From: Purshia tridentata
Lineage: Eukaryota > Streptophyta > Magnoliopsida > Rosales > Rosaceae
NCBI GenBank assembly: GCA_003254885.1
Contig: QANT01009022.1
Span: 18,047-82,046 of the forward strand
Reading direction: 5' to 3'
DNA length: 64,000 nt
Position numbers and translations under genes: made by a program. Under the pieces are notes generated by a model, which ran no database searches, was not told where the DNA came from, and saw only the letters and a list, made by a program, of their open reading frames with translations. Every line of letters begins with the position of its first letter. The first letter of the stretch is position 1. This document shows positions 13,046-24,849 of the stretch, piece by piece.

Positions 13046-16000
13046 TCACTGCGAGGCTTCAACTTCCATATTTGCATCATTTACTAACTCTTTGTTCGAT
13101 GGTTTTTCTGAGTTGTCCATGCAAGGACACTTTCTTAACTGGTCTACAGACTGGGGCTCAGCTAATGAGCAGCAACTTTCAGATTCTTGGCTATCCATAC
13201 TCTGTTTACTCTTCGAACTGTCGGGCAAGCATCCATTCAACAAGTTCACAAAGGCAGCTGTTTTGTGTTCACCTGGAAGCTTAGTAGAAATAGATGATTC
13301 AGGTGCATCAGAAAGTTTTCCTGATTCCAAAGGTCTATGGAAGAGCAAATGAGCCACAGTCCGGTCTATGGGATTGGTCTCTGTTTCCACATCTGGCATC
13401 CGAGCATAGCTGCAATACCATAAGATTAATGGAAAAATCAGTGAATAAACAATCAATAAGACAACATGGTTCTTAGAATACACCCAACCCAGATATAAAA
13501 TTGATCCAAAGTATGTAAACCATAAACGTAAAGGGAGGAAAATTAGAGAAAAACCTTTATAGAATGGATATGTATATAAGCAATCCCAGAATAAGAAAAA
13601 AAGACAAACCTAAAATTATAACAATAAAAATAACCTAATAGTTAAACTTATTTCTTCTTAACAATTAACCCATCTTTCTACTTTCGTTTCTGCAAAGGAT
13701 CCCAATTGATTAAATGATCCTTTTTTTTGTTCCCAAAGGAAACCTCTCATTAGTTTCTCTAAATTGCTAGTTTTCACCATTATTAGCTATCAATAAATTC
13801 ATGACTGACAGTTGCATTGATATTTTTCATGCAAGACAAGAAACACTTATAATTAGTCAAACATATAAATCATGGATTTAGCTGGGTTCTATAACCTAGG
13901 ACGAATATTTCTTCTTTTATTTTCTGACTTTTATATGTAATATTTGTTTCCAAATTTTCTAAGGGTGTACACTCCATGGAATCAATTCGCATAGGGATAA
14001 CCACCTGGCTAACCTGAAAATGATACAAATTTATAAGGACCAGGAAAGCTTATTAACCTGTTAAAACTATTGATTTCCTCCCTTTCAATGACTTTATGCT
14101 CATCCTTGCTACTTTTGTTGGAGCTTCTGGCATCACTAGTAGAATGCCTTTGCATTGCACTTTGAGCCAATCTGTACAAGCTACCTTGTATGCAAACTCT
14201 TGTTTTCATGTCCAACTGTAGTTAAACATTGTTTAGAAATTGTAACTAAGTCCAGTTTAGCTTACAAGGAAAAAAAATCCACTTTCAAGCTGAGCATACC
14301 TTTGATATAATATCTTGAAGCCTGTTAAGTACTGTGTCCTCCGCTGAGTGATAGCCAACAGCTGCAGAAACTGTATTGGAATCATCTTGTTCTATAGGTG
14401 AGTTTGGGTCCAGAGAAGGAAGAGTGCTTAAATCCTCAACTATCAAATCAGCTGTCTCAAAGTTCTGAATTTGATTTTCTTGGGAACATTTTTGAGTGGT
14501 AGACTGATTGGTACAAGAGATTTGATGACCAAGTTGTTGCTGTTGTTTTTTAATGGCAAGCATTGCCTGCATTTGCTGCCGCCTTCTTAAGCTTTCAATG
14601 TTTTCCTGAGGAGTCATGGTCAGAGTCTTGGCAGAAGTATCTGCTGACTTGCTGTTTGAATTACCAGGAGAAACTTCATTACTAGATTGCAAACGTTGAT
14701 GCTTAAATTCCCCAGGATGAATATGAGTCAGCACTGGTGTAGCATGGTTTGGATCACTGAGGGTCCCATACATAGACTGGGCCACAATTTGATTTGAGAC
14801 ATGCTTGTACGGAAAAGACTCAGGTCCTTGAAGCTGTCTCTTCTGTCTGAGAACTAAAGAAGGAGAAGATTGTACCATGAGGTGTGGCAATTGGTTCTCA
14901 AATTGTACGGAAGGGTTTCTTGATGAAGACCAATTGTCATAAAAATCTTGCAATGATTTCCCCTTGCTCTTTTCCTCCAACTGTTTAAGATGCATATGAA
15001 GGAAGAAACATTATAACTCTATTGGAAGATATGAATAAATACAAAACTAAAGCTTTGAATTTGAAATTGTAATCAATAAAAAAATTTCTTCATTAAATGG
15101 AATTATGGAGAAAAGGGAAAATATTCTTAGATATTATGCCATGAATCCATATAACCACAATGAATATGACATTCCTAATTGTATGTACAAACACATAAGA
15201 GAAAAACACAGTTTTCAATCATTACAAATATAGGTGTTGAACATAATAATTGAAAATTTTTTATTGTACTTGTTTTTTTGTAATATATAGGAAGGTGAAT
15301 AAAATATATTGATAGAGAAAGGTATACAAAAAAAGTGAACCAGCAGTCCACTTAAAGCAAAAAACAATCAAAGAGCACAGACAAAACAAGAAGGAACCAA
15401 GCAACAAGCAAATGAGAAAATGTCCAAGTGAAAAACAATTTCCTATATATGCATGAAGATATCCTCGATACCAACGATATATCCAACGAGATATCCTTAA
15501 TTTCAACAAAGGATATTTAAATGGGCTGTATAGTATTTTTTTGATAAGAAAGATACTTTTATTATTATTAAAAACAAAAAACAAAAAGACAGAAAGTACA
15601 GCATAGTGGATAGGATAACCACTTAGATAGAAAGAAAAAATTATCAATACAAAAATCTAAACAAGACCAATAGCAGAAAAAAACCAACAACTACAACACT
15701 ACAGCCTTCCAATCCATGCAAGGGAATAATCTCTAAACTCTGAAGAAACCGAAGCCCAGAATCAGACTCTCCCACAAATCCCAACACATCCTCCTTAACA
15801 TCCTCAAAAAATCCTTCTGTTTCACACCAACCAAACTACCCAAATAACAGCCATCATAGCACACCCCGTGCCAAAATACTTATCCCTTTCAGCTATAAAA
15901 GCTGCACAAGAGACTGGAGTTTCCAAATTTATATTGGTCTCCTCAGAAAATCGCACCACAAGCAGACATAATTAGACAACGAAGAAACAAGTGGGCCACA

Positions 16001-19000
16001 CTTTCAGCCTCACTCCTCCACATAATGCACCAATGAGGGGATAGACAAGCGAAAGGTCGCCTCCACTCAACCATATTGCAAGTATTCAGCCTCCCATGAG
16101 TGACTAATCAAGCTAAACCAGTACCTTGGGAGGCACTTTGGCATTCCAGATTACAGGAGATAGATTAAATGGAGAGAGAGCAGGATTGTCCACTAACTCA
16201 AGTAAGATTTGCAAGAGAAAACCCCCAAGCCTTCGATGTCCAAACTCTCTTATCCCCCCTAGAATTTACCAACAAAACATTCTCAAGACACGACAGCAGC
16301 TGTAATAACTCCCCCAACTCCTGATCATTAAAATTTCTTCGAAGCCCAAAATCCAACCTAAGGAAAAGAAGAGGAATTTACATACATTCTAGCACTTGAG
16401 AAATTTTGGAATTGTGACAGCCTACACAAACAAGGGAAAAGAGAACAAAAAGCTAAATCTCCAACCCAGCACTCTTCGTAAAACCTCACCTTTTCCCCAT
16501 TGCCTACCCCAAAACCTCTCCTTGGAGGCTTCAGGGTCTTCTCTTGCAAATCTTTCTTAAAGTAGTTAGTGGACAGCAATTGTCTTTTTCCCTTTAGTCC
16601 GTCCCATGTAATATGGAAAGCTAAAGTACCGCCTAAGGTATGGGTAACGCTTGCATAATTTCTCACAGGAGGGCAAATACTTGAAATATGGCTCAGTGAA
16701 GACAACCTTCTTTTTTGCTATCTCTTCATTGGTGTGTTATGTTGAGAAGTGAGGCTGAAAGAGTGGACCACCTGCTTCTTCATTGTCCTGTTGCGTAGTC
16801 CTTGTGGTGGTGACCGCCACAGGCGACCTGTTTGAGCTGGGTAATCCCAGTCTGTTGTGCTGCTCTACTATCTAAAAGGTACCTGTTTTGTGGAGGGAAT
16901 AAAAGGGGTATGGTTTTGGGAGGCATGCTATGATGGCTGTGTAGTATACTGATATGGATGGAAATAAATAGAAGGATATTTAATGATGTTAAGGGGAAGA
17001 GCTGGTAATTTTTTCAGAGAGTCTGATTCTGGGCTTCCCATGGGCTCTGATGTTTTCCAAGTTTAAGAGTATTCTTTTATTGTCATTATTTCTGATTAGA
17101 AGACTAGTGTTTTAGGGTCTTGATGGTCTACGATATTTTTATATGTTCATTATTGTAATTTTTTGGCTTTTGAGTTAGTGGATATCTTATCCACTACATT
17201 GTACCTTCTGTTTTCTATAAACATATTTTTCTATTCTAATTTATAAAAAACACAACCATTTGAAATAAGATTTGCAAGCAAATGTTCTAAAAGATTCTAG
17301 TTGCCATGACCTCATCTCAACCTGCAATGCATTCAATAAAACATTTTCTATCAAGGACAACAAAGAAGACAGCTCTTTAGTTTCCAAATCACGTAAATTT
17401 CTTCAGAAGTTCAGAAAAATTAAAACCCTCCCCCACCCATGAACTAAGCTGTCCCACCACACCTTGATAGAATGTTTACTTACCCAAAATGGGAATAGAA
17501 AGAATGTGAATCATTTTCACTCTAGGTCAATCCATTGCTTATTTGCAGTAAAGGATTCAAAAGCCATGTGGGGTTCATGCAAGACTCACATAAAATAAGG
17601 AATCTCATTCCTAATTTTTTTAAGAATGAGATTCCTGAAGGGGGATTGCGAATTGGAATGAGCACTAACCACAGCTATCCCCTCTTTCATAATAATACCC
17701 TCCTTGATAGGAATGAGCCATTATGGCATTAAAGAATGAGCCATTATGGCATTAAAGTAATCAGATTGGTTTTGGTTCTTATTCATGAAAGTTAGTGAAC
17801 ACCTTATTAGGCATTTACTTCATTCCAATTCTGATTCCAGACAGTTAAGAAATACTTGGAATACCTCATTATGACTTCTTCCCATTCCAATTCTTTTCCA
17901 TTCTGATTCCTTTTCACGCTCATTCCAATTATATGTACATAATTATGTCATGAAAGTATTCTTAAACGACCGCGCAATGGAATAGAATATTCTCAAATCT
18001 AAAAGGTACGTACTGGACGCCCCCTAAAAGGAGTTCTCTTCAAGACAATAGGACAGTGGTTGGACACAGCTTTAAACAAGGCTTCCAATCTAGACAGTGG
18101 TTCTCTTCCCCTAAACATTTTGGTAATCCTCCTCCCAATCTAGTAAGAAAATAAATATATTCAATCTAGAGCACACCATTCAGTAAATATAGACCAAATA
18201 AGCTAACTGTTGTGCAATATCTCTTAAATCTAATTCCCTAACAGACCTATCAAAATACTTTGCATTCCTACTCATTCTCCCCCATTACCACTTGATTTAA
18301 ATACAAAATAGTAAAATCCCTCTTACACAGTAAGTAGAAGATTGATGATACTTCAATCACCATCAAAGCCTAGAATTGTAGAGGAAAAACCTGACATACT
18401 ATGAAATTAACTAATTTGATTAAAGATGATATCTTTTTTTCTGTCAAATGTGAAATGCACATGCTATGGATACGGCCCCTTTTATAATTTACTCACTAAT
18501 TACTCTTCCACCTCCCTAAACAGAATTATATTACAAACATGGATCACTATGTAAACATTTTGAAGTAATTTATTAGAATTATTCCCATGCCCTATACATT
18601 ATTTTATAAAGTATTCAAACAGACTCTTTACATCATCATTGGACCTAGACCTAGGAAGCACAGACACCGACACGAATAAGGGAACACGACACGACATGAT
18701 ACGTCGATACGACAAAGTTCAAAAACATTAGAACACGACACGGGTCCGACACATTTATTTAAATATTTTATATATATTTATATACATGCTAAATAAATCT
18801 ATATACAATTTTAAATGTTTAAAATACAATAAAATACCACATAATTAAACCTAATGCCAAATAAAAATCGTAAAATATGTCCCAAGTTCCTACTCATAAA
18901 ACTCATACAATTTTAAGTATTCTATCCCTTTATTTTTTCAATTTAATCTTACATTATTTTAAAATTTCAACAGACACATCTATATGCGTGAAGGACACGT

Positions 19001-22000
19001 ATCAGACGAGTGTCGGATGAGTGTCCAAGTGTTTGAGTGTCCGACACTTCGACACTCCACCCCCAGGAGATCATACAATTTTAAGTATTCTATCCCTTTA
19101 TTTTTTCAATTTAATCTTACATTATTTTAAAATTTCAACAGACACGTCTATATGCGTGAAGGACACGTATCAGACGAGTGTCGGATGAGTGTCCAAGTGT
19201 TCGAGTGTCCGACACTTCGACACTCCACCCCCAGGAGTGTCCATGCTTCCTAGACCTAGACCTTTCAGAGAGAGAGAGAGCGAGAGAGAGATAAATTAGT
19301 ACCTTATCAGAAATTTCATTTGGAGAAGAAGAATTCACAGAAGCCGGGCAAGAATTTGTTACAGTGGTCTTTCCCATGTCTAAACTTGTCTGTTGAAGTC
19401 GGAAAAAGAAAAAAGAAAAAAAAGTAGGTGATTTTTTGGTCTACTTAAGTGAAAATGCAACAAACTGATCATGTTGCAATTAACTCATAGTACCTGCTCC
19501 TTTTCCGTGTGATTACTTTTACCTCCAGCACTTTCTACATGATCAAGAGTTGCATGTGCATTCTGCAGACCATGAGATCCAGAATAATTTGTCTTCCCAC
19601 AGCCAAGGCCAATAGACTGGTCATCTTGCTGCACATATTCTGTTCTTACTTCAAGAGGCTCAGGCGCATTCCTTACTGCTCCTGACCCGCAACTTGGCGA
19701 GTCTGAAGATAAAGGAAAGGCTTTGACTGGACTATTAGTTGCATCTCTAGAAGAAGACCATAATTCATCAGCACTACCAAGACTTAAACGGCCAAATATA
19801 GTGTCATCATTGCTGCAAAATCATCACTTGTGAGAATATTGAGTTAGATGGAGACCATTGTATATCTTTTCAAAAAGGAAAGTTCAATGAACTATTGGAA
19901 AGGAAAGAGCGACCAGAATCAGAATCTCTTCATGCTTAGATAATTTTAAATTCAAAAATAATTTAGTACTTGTATTTATTATATCACATGTACTTTCTTT
20001 TTTGGCTATGTCAGGGGTACTTGAGAGTACAATAGGTCACAAATTCAAAGAAACAAAAAACATGTCAGTTTTTTGAATATTTTATTATAGAGAAACAATA
20101 CTTAGGAAACTACACAATAAAATTTTTTTAGTTGGGATATTTTCCAGATTATTCTAGCTTGTAAACTTCTGAAACGAAGAAAAAAATGAGATGCAATTTT
20201 TATGCAATAGCGAACGCTACATAAATATCAACATTTTCTCAAGACGAATATGCTTCATTAAAATACAAAGATAATGATGTCATTATTGTAAATTACCTGA
20301 AAATTCGATCAAGATCATCAAAACTTCCTATGTTAGCCCACCCATAGTCAACAAAATCACTTTGTTCTTTACCTTCGTTGAATGTTTGAAAAATTTCAGC
20401 ATCTTTATTAAGTTGATTAACCTCAGCTGTCAAAAATTCAATTATCATTAAAGACAGAATCATATAGCAAATCACGCATGTTCGATCACATAGCCAACAA
20501 AAATGAGTGTGTGGGAGTGTGTATGCATGCAAACAATTGTGATTAGCTTATCACAGAACAAAATCAGTTTTATCTAGCTTCCTCGCTATTTTGATGCAAA
20601 CCAAAATTTCCACATATTTCAACTGATTACAACTTGATATTTCGACTTCAGAAACTCCAACTTGTTGATCTGGCAAGTTGAAAAAACATAAAGAAATTGA
20701 AAAACCTTCCAAAGCCCTACCCATCTCTTCCCCTTACCAGCAAAACAGCACTCCAAAATACTATTTATGACACAAGAATGATGCTTGTTTAAAGCATATA
20801 TGCTACCAACATCATGCCACATCATCCCAATCAGACTCTTAGATTAAACAATAGAGCGACACATCACTAATCATAATAACTTTGGGTTGTTTATGGATTT
20901 CAAGTGTTCCAGACGATTTAACAAGTGAATCAAAACTGAAGAAAAAGCCCAAATGCATCAAAACCCAATCACTCTCATAAGAAAAAAGACTGTTTTTTGT
21001 TCTATATAAACAAATGGAAAGGTGCATGTTCAAGGACAGACCAACAGCTAATCCCAAAGATGGACTAAGCACATAACAAAGAGAAATGGCTCAATTCCCA
21101 AGAAAGAGTGAAAGGATAGGTAAGAATATGGAGGTGAGATGTAAAGATTCAATTTTCAATTGGAAACAATAAAACAAAACAAAAAATAGCCCCAAGAAAC
21201 AACTCAAAATGAGGACAGTTACCTGACACTAGCTTATGAATTCCTAGGGTGTGTGTGTGTTAATGCTTATCCCATTATTTATCGAAGATAAAATGGATTT
21301 TGTGACTAACCAAAGTTGGTGATTTCAGTTAAGTTCTCAGATGCTTCAGTACCCATGCAATGCTGTTCCGTTTTCACAAGTTTAGATAAAGATGAATCAG
21401 GCCATGAGTCCATTCCATATCCAGAAGTAGAAATTACTTCGCTGGTCTCAAAGTTGGAACTGCTTTCAGGCTTTCTGCCATGCAAATCAATTTTGGCCCC
21501 AGCTGTCTTCTGCTCAGTATGCTTGATGGTATCAGATTCTTGGTTCCAATCCCTCTTTTTGCAATAATCATCACTTGGCTCTGGATAAGGCACAATATGG
21601 TCATCACCCTCACCTGCCTCACCCCATATTATGTTTGCAAGCTGAAATCACATCAGATCATTAACCATTACCATGAGACATGACAAGAACTATCAGTCAG
21701 AAGTCGATATAAATTATTTAAAAGCTCATTAAAAGTAACTACACAGTCCTGTCTGCTTATTCGTTATTTGAGATTGTGCACATATGAGAGATAAAGAGAG
21801 AAAAACAAGCGTGCCATGAAGATTACTGCATACTGGTTTCAAATCCATAAAACTCAAAGCTTCTGGCAGTTTTTTACTTCAAAGCTGCTGGCATTATAAC
21901 ACACTCCACACCGATTAGATTGTTTGTACAGTTTTGGCTCTATTCAATAAAGTTTCTTGTCAGATTGAGAGAAAAAAAAAAAAGGTGATTTGTGTCTCAG

Positions 22001-24405
22001 TGTCCCAGATGTAAATTGAGGATGCAACTAATTATAACACCACTACGGTTAAGATTTAATACAATGTGATATCCAAATAAAGTATAACCTAGGATGGTGA
22101 TGGCCCCATTATCGATGCCACTTAAAGTCATGTATATCTCCAACAAGCCCACAGAAATGTTAAGAAGTGTTTTCAAAATGTTTAAACATAGTAACCCAAA
22201 GAGAAGCTAATAGTCTAAGCCTATCCCATATTGAATCCACAACTTCCTACTTTGCCTCAAAAAAGCTCTTGTTACACTCCAGCCACACACACCACAATAT
22301 CTAAGTAACATTAATACTACAAACATTTTTGTTTAATAGCAATAGTTCACTTGGAGTTTTATCAAGTAAATAATTTTCTCATATCACTGTTATAAGTTAC
22401 ATCATAACTACCTAAGAGTGTTTAGTCTAGCGGTTAGGCCCTTGGTTTGCTCCCAAGTGGTCTAAGGTTTGACACACTCCCAAGGTACCCACCTAGCACA
22501 GGCTAGAGTTTCCTGCTTCCCAAATGTTGTGGGTCAGGCGGGGGCCTCAGTTTTGAACCTGGGTCCGCAAAGCGGGTTTGGGTGATTTCTGGGTATGAAA
22601 AAAATAATAATAAGTTACATCATGACTAATGGAAAAAAAATAAATAAATTTATAAAATGCTGCATCATTTTCCTATTTGTAAGGCAATCCACAGTCCTCT
22701 TACCTGCCTATCAGTATTGACATTGGGGATTGTAAAACCTCATAAAACTTTTCTGAAGTAATTTTGGACTAATAAAAACCTATAAATAAAAGAAAATGCA
22801 ATTTAAAATTTATTCTTGCACTTCAAAACAAATAATATTCAAATTTAAAGGGAAATGCCAAAGTTGACAAATAATGAACACTTTCACTGACAAAATATTT
22901 TTATTTCGTTTGCTGTATATTTGTTCCTCTTTTCAAAAAAAAAAAATGAACTTCAAAACATAGTAAAGACTCTACAGAGCCTTGTTACAATCCATGGAAA
23001 TTTGAAAATGACTACCAAAAAAATTGCTGATCTACAAAAGCATTAGTCCGACCGAAAGCTCATCAGTGGACCCACCAAGTCTCCTGTTAGGCTGTTCGCT
23101 TATAAAAGGTTTCAGTTATTCATCTTGGTTTGGGTTGACAATCTCATTTTCTTCCATTTCTATACTACAAGTAGTTGCTTTAAGAGAAGTTCGGATACTT
23201 GTACAAGTAGATCCAGAGTATTTTATGGTTTCCTCATACATCCAAATAGCAGAGGTGGGCACAGGTTGGGTTGGTTCAAGTAGATATTGAACACCAGCAG
23301 ATTTTCAAGACTCACCAGCAGATTTTCAAGACTAAACAGCATAACTCAAACACAATTGCATGAAAATCATACTCATTAGACTGTTTTCTAGGCATATGTA
23401 AACACTTGATAAACCTACTCCCCTTTCTCTCCACAAGAATATGCCAATTCTGCAGTTCTGCACAGAGCTTCCGAAATTTTTAGTGTATTTAGGCATCCCG
23501 TAAGTAGCAGCCTAGCACAGTGTGAATCATAGATTTCAAAGCTAAGATTGCATTACAACATGTTTTGGATTACAATACACTACAGTTTATAGCTTTCCTC
23601 ACACCTTCACTCACATCTTTTCTTGTTACAGTATAGAAACCATAAAGAAACTCAATTTTCATTAAAACTATAAAGAACCCCAAAGCTCAATTCACCTCTC
23701 TAATTATACTTAGTGCAATCTATCCAATAATTCAACATCAATCCCAAAATGTTGTTTCTACGGTCTTCAAATCTTTATTATAGAATCCCTGTTCAGCTTG
23801 ATTCTTGTTTCTTCATCTTGCTTTCACTCCACGAAGGAACTCCTCCCTGCATCATGTAAACTCACTTTATCCCCTACTTTTGTAAGACCATGCACGATCT
23901 ACTCACTCAAATAAACAGTTATTCGCCATTCCTGACACCTTAATGGTAAAACAGGCATTCCCTCAGTTCAACGAGTAACCACCACCTTAACTCTTCATTC
24001 CCTCTGTTCAGTAAACTTTGTCACTAGTTTATTGCATTAGAAAACTCAAATAATGATTTATAACATTTCATAATTTACTGATATAAATCTTTTCATGTTT
24101 CTCCCATTCGCTAAACTGTAACAAAAATTCAAGATGTATACCACATTTTACTCATCTAATTCATCAACAAAGAACACATAATCCACCTAAGAATATTTAT
24201 CAAAAAAAATATAATCAATCCAAACATTAACATCAAGGCCAATTCATATCTTCAGCTGAAAAATTCACAATTTTCATCATTTCACATTCAAACCACCAAG
24301 TTAAACGCTACTATAAATATATATATTTTATTATTTAATATAGAAAAAGTAGAGTAGGAAGAAGAAGAAGAAGTGGCATACTTCTTTGTCGTCCCAATCA
24401 AACAT
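13046..24405 (-). CDS. LNK2: LNK2-like circadian clock coactivator, copy A (697 aa)
   Basis: LNK proteins are light-inducible transcriptional coactivators. They lack their own DNA-binding domain and bind RVE8/RVE4 Myb factors to activate evening clock genes such as PRR5 and TOC1. Coding exons in gene order: 24382-24405, 21311-21641, 20297-20426, 19494-19812, 19303-19389, 14300-14980, 14058-14215 and 13046-13409. They total 2094 nt with no stop. Family motifs: MFDWDDKE at the N-terminus, LANIIWGE, DHIVPYPE, WANIGSFDDLDRIF, DELWSSS, MTPQENIESLRRRQQMQAML, RVCIQGSLYRLAQSAMQRH, YARMPDVE, DRTVAHLLFHRPLESG and the terminal EVEASQ. The start is fixed by the conserved MFDWDD. Intron 5 is 4.3 kb, swollen by LINE and MITE insertions. 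Exon 6 begins at a shifted acceptor and lacks 13 codons present in copy B, including a basic RPRKLLRSRK stretch. The promoter carries a palindromic double G-box. The LNK2 identity is strong. Whether this copy is fully functional is unproven. Confidence 0.92.
15537..17245. mobile_element. two decayed LINE (L1-type) 3' fragments in head-to-head inverted orientation
   Basis: In intron 5 of LNK2 copy A, the minus-strand part (about 16705 down to 15537) encodes a decayed L1 reverse-transcriptase tail with GNGEKVRFYEECWVGD and, further on, WRSEAESVAHLFL. It ends in an A-rich tail, seen as a T-run near 15536. The plus-strand part (about 16715-17245) encodes LRSEAESVDHLLLHCPVA, the zf-RVT region, and ends with the same 3' sequence (ATCTTATCCACTACATTGTA versus ATCCTATCCACTATGCTGTA). 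Both have stops and frameshifts. Two independent 3' ends facing away from each other mean two insertions or an inverted duplication. Simple twin priming would not give two 3' ends. Confidence 0.75.
17599..17635. repeat. small perfect-stem hairpin
   Basis: GGAATCTCATTC and GAATGAGATTCC form a 12-bp perfect stem around an AT-rich loop in intron 5 of LNK2 copy A. A 23-bp direct repeat (AATGAGCCATTATGGCATTA) follows at about 17711-17757. Together with scattered CATTCCAATTC motifs to about 17935 this may be a decayed MITE. Confidence 0.5.
18645..19259. mobile_element. Mutator-type MITE with internal 168-bp tandem duplication
   Basis: The ends are GAAGCACAGACACCGACAC at 18655 and, inverted, GAAGCATGGACACTCC, ending at 19249. 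CTAGACCTAG flanks both sides (18645-18654 and 19250-19259), a duplication of 8-10 bp depending on where the end is placed, as expected for Mutator-like elements. The internal sequence is rich in GTGTCCGACAC motifs. A 168-bp unit is repeated in tandem (18903-19070 and 19071-19238) with only a few differences. It lies just upstream of exon 5 of LNK2 copy A in transcript order terms, inside intron 5, and is absent from copy B. Confidence 0.8.
22406..22609 (+). mobile_element. tRNA-derived SINE with long target duplication
   Basis: The element begins with a tRNA-like promoter: an A-box-like TTTAGTCTAGCGGTTAGGC and, about 50 bp later, a B-box-like TAAGGTTTGACACACTCC. It ends in an A-rich tail (ATGAAAAAAATAATA). 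ATAAGTTACATCAT occurs directly before (22392-22405) and directly after (22610-22623), a 14-bp target-site duplication. It sits in intron 1 of LNK2 copy A and is missing from the matching intron of copy B, so it inserted after the duplication. Confidence 0.85.
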
Positions 24406-24607
24406 CTTTGATGAAGCCACAGGAGATCACAAAACCCAAGTCAAATTCAGAGACGCAAACAGACGTTGCTGCACGCATCGCCAGAATTGCCCAAAAACAA
24501 TATACAGAGAAAGCATCAAGCTTAAAACATGGAGAACCCTTGAAGTAAGAGAGAGACGGACACGCCAAAACTGAGAGACTCAGAGAGCAAAGCCAGCCAC
24601 TGCCACA

Positions 24608-24610
24608 GAG

Positions 24611-24646
<36 letters not shown>
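24608..24646. repeat. GA/CT microsatellite in the LNK2-A leader
   Basis: A run of GA dinucleotides (CT on the gene strand) lies about 200 bp upstream of the LNK2-A start codon. The corresponding place in copy B (near 37325-37340) has only a few GA units. CT-rich tracts are common in plant core promoters and leaders. Confidence 0.85.
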
Positions 24647-24649
<3 letters not shown>

Positions 24650-24698
24650 GGTTGGGGTGGGTTGGGTTGGGTTGGGCTGGGGGAGGTGTGCCCAGCCT

Positions 24699-24748
24699 CA
24701 CGTGACGTCACGTGAATTAAGGGATTGGTGGATTTTGGTGACACGTGT
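24699..24748 (-). promoter_or_regulatory. LNK2-A promoter: palindromic double G-box plus ACACGTGT
   Basis: CACGTGACGTCACGTG at 24699-24714 is a perfect 16-bp palindrome: two G-boxes (CACGTG) flanking a GACGTC C-box-like core, about 300 bp upstream of the ATG. A third palindrome, ACACGTGT, lies at 24741-24748. A CCAAT box (ATTGG on the plus strand) follows within GTGATTGGGCGG near 24805. These are bZIP/bHLH sites (HY5, PIF, GBF families), fitting a light-responsive clock gene. The block is retained in copy B. Confidence 0.7.
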
Positions 24749-24849
24749 AACGGGCGCGTATCTAAAGTCGTGGTTGGGAGAGAAGCGATCCATTGCTGCG
24801 ACGTGATTGGGCGGAGCCGTAGCTTTCAATTTCATTTGCTTTTTTATTA

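Noticed and set aside
15537-17245. Twin-priming inversion of a single LINE
   Set aside because: Twin priming inverts the 5' part only; here both halves carry the same 3' end, so two insertions or an inverted duplication fit better.
22406-22460. Possible functional tRNA gene
   Set aside because: Only A- and B-box-like parts are present; no cloverleaf, and the A-tail and target duplication show it is a SINE.
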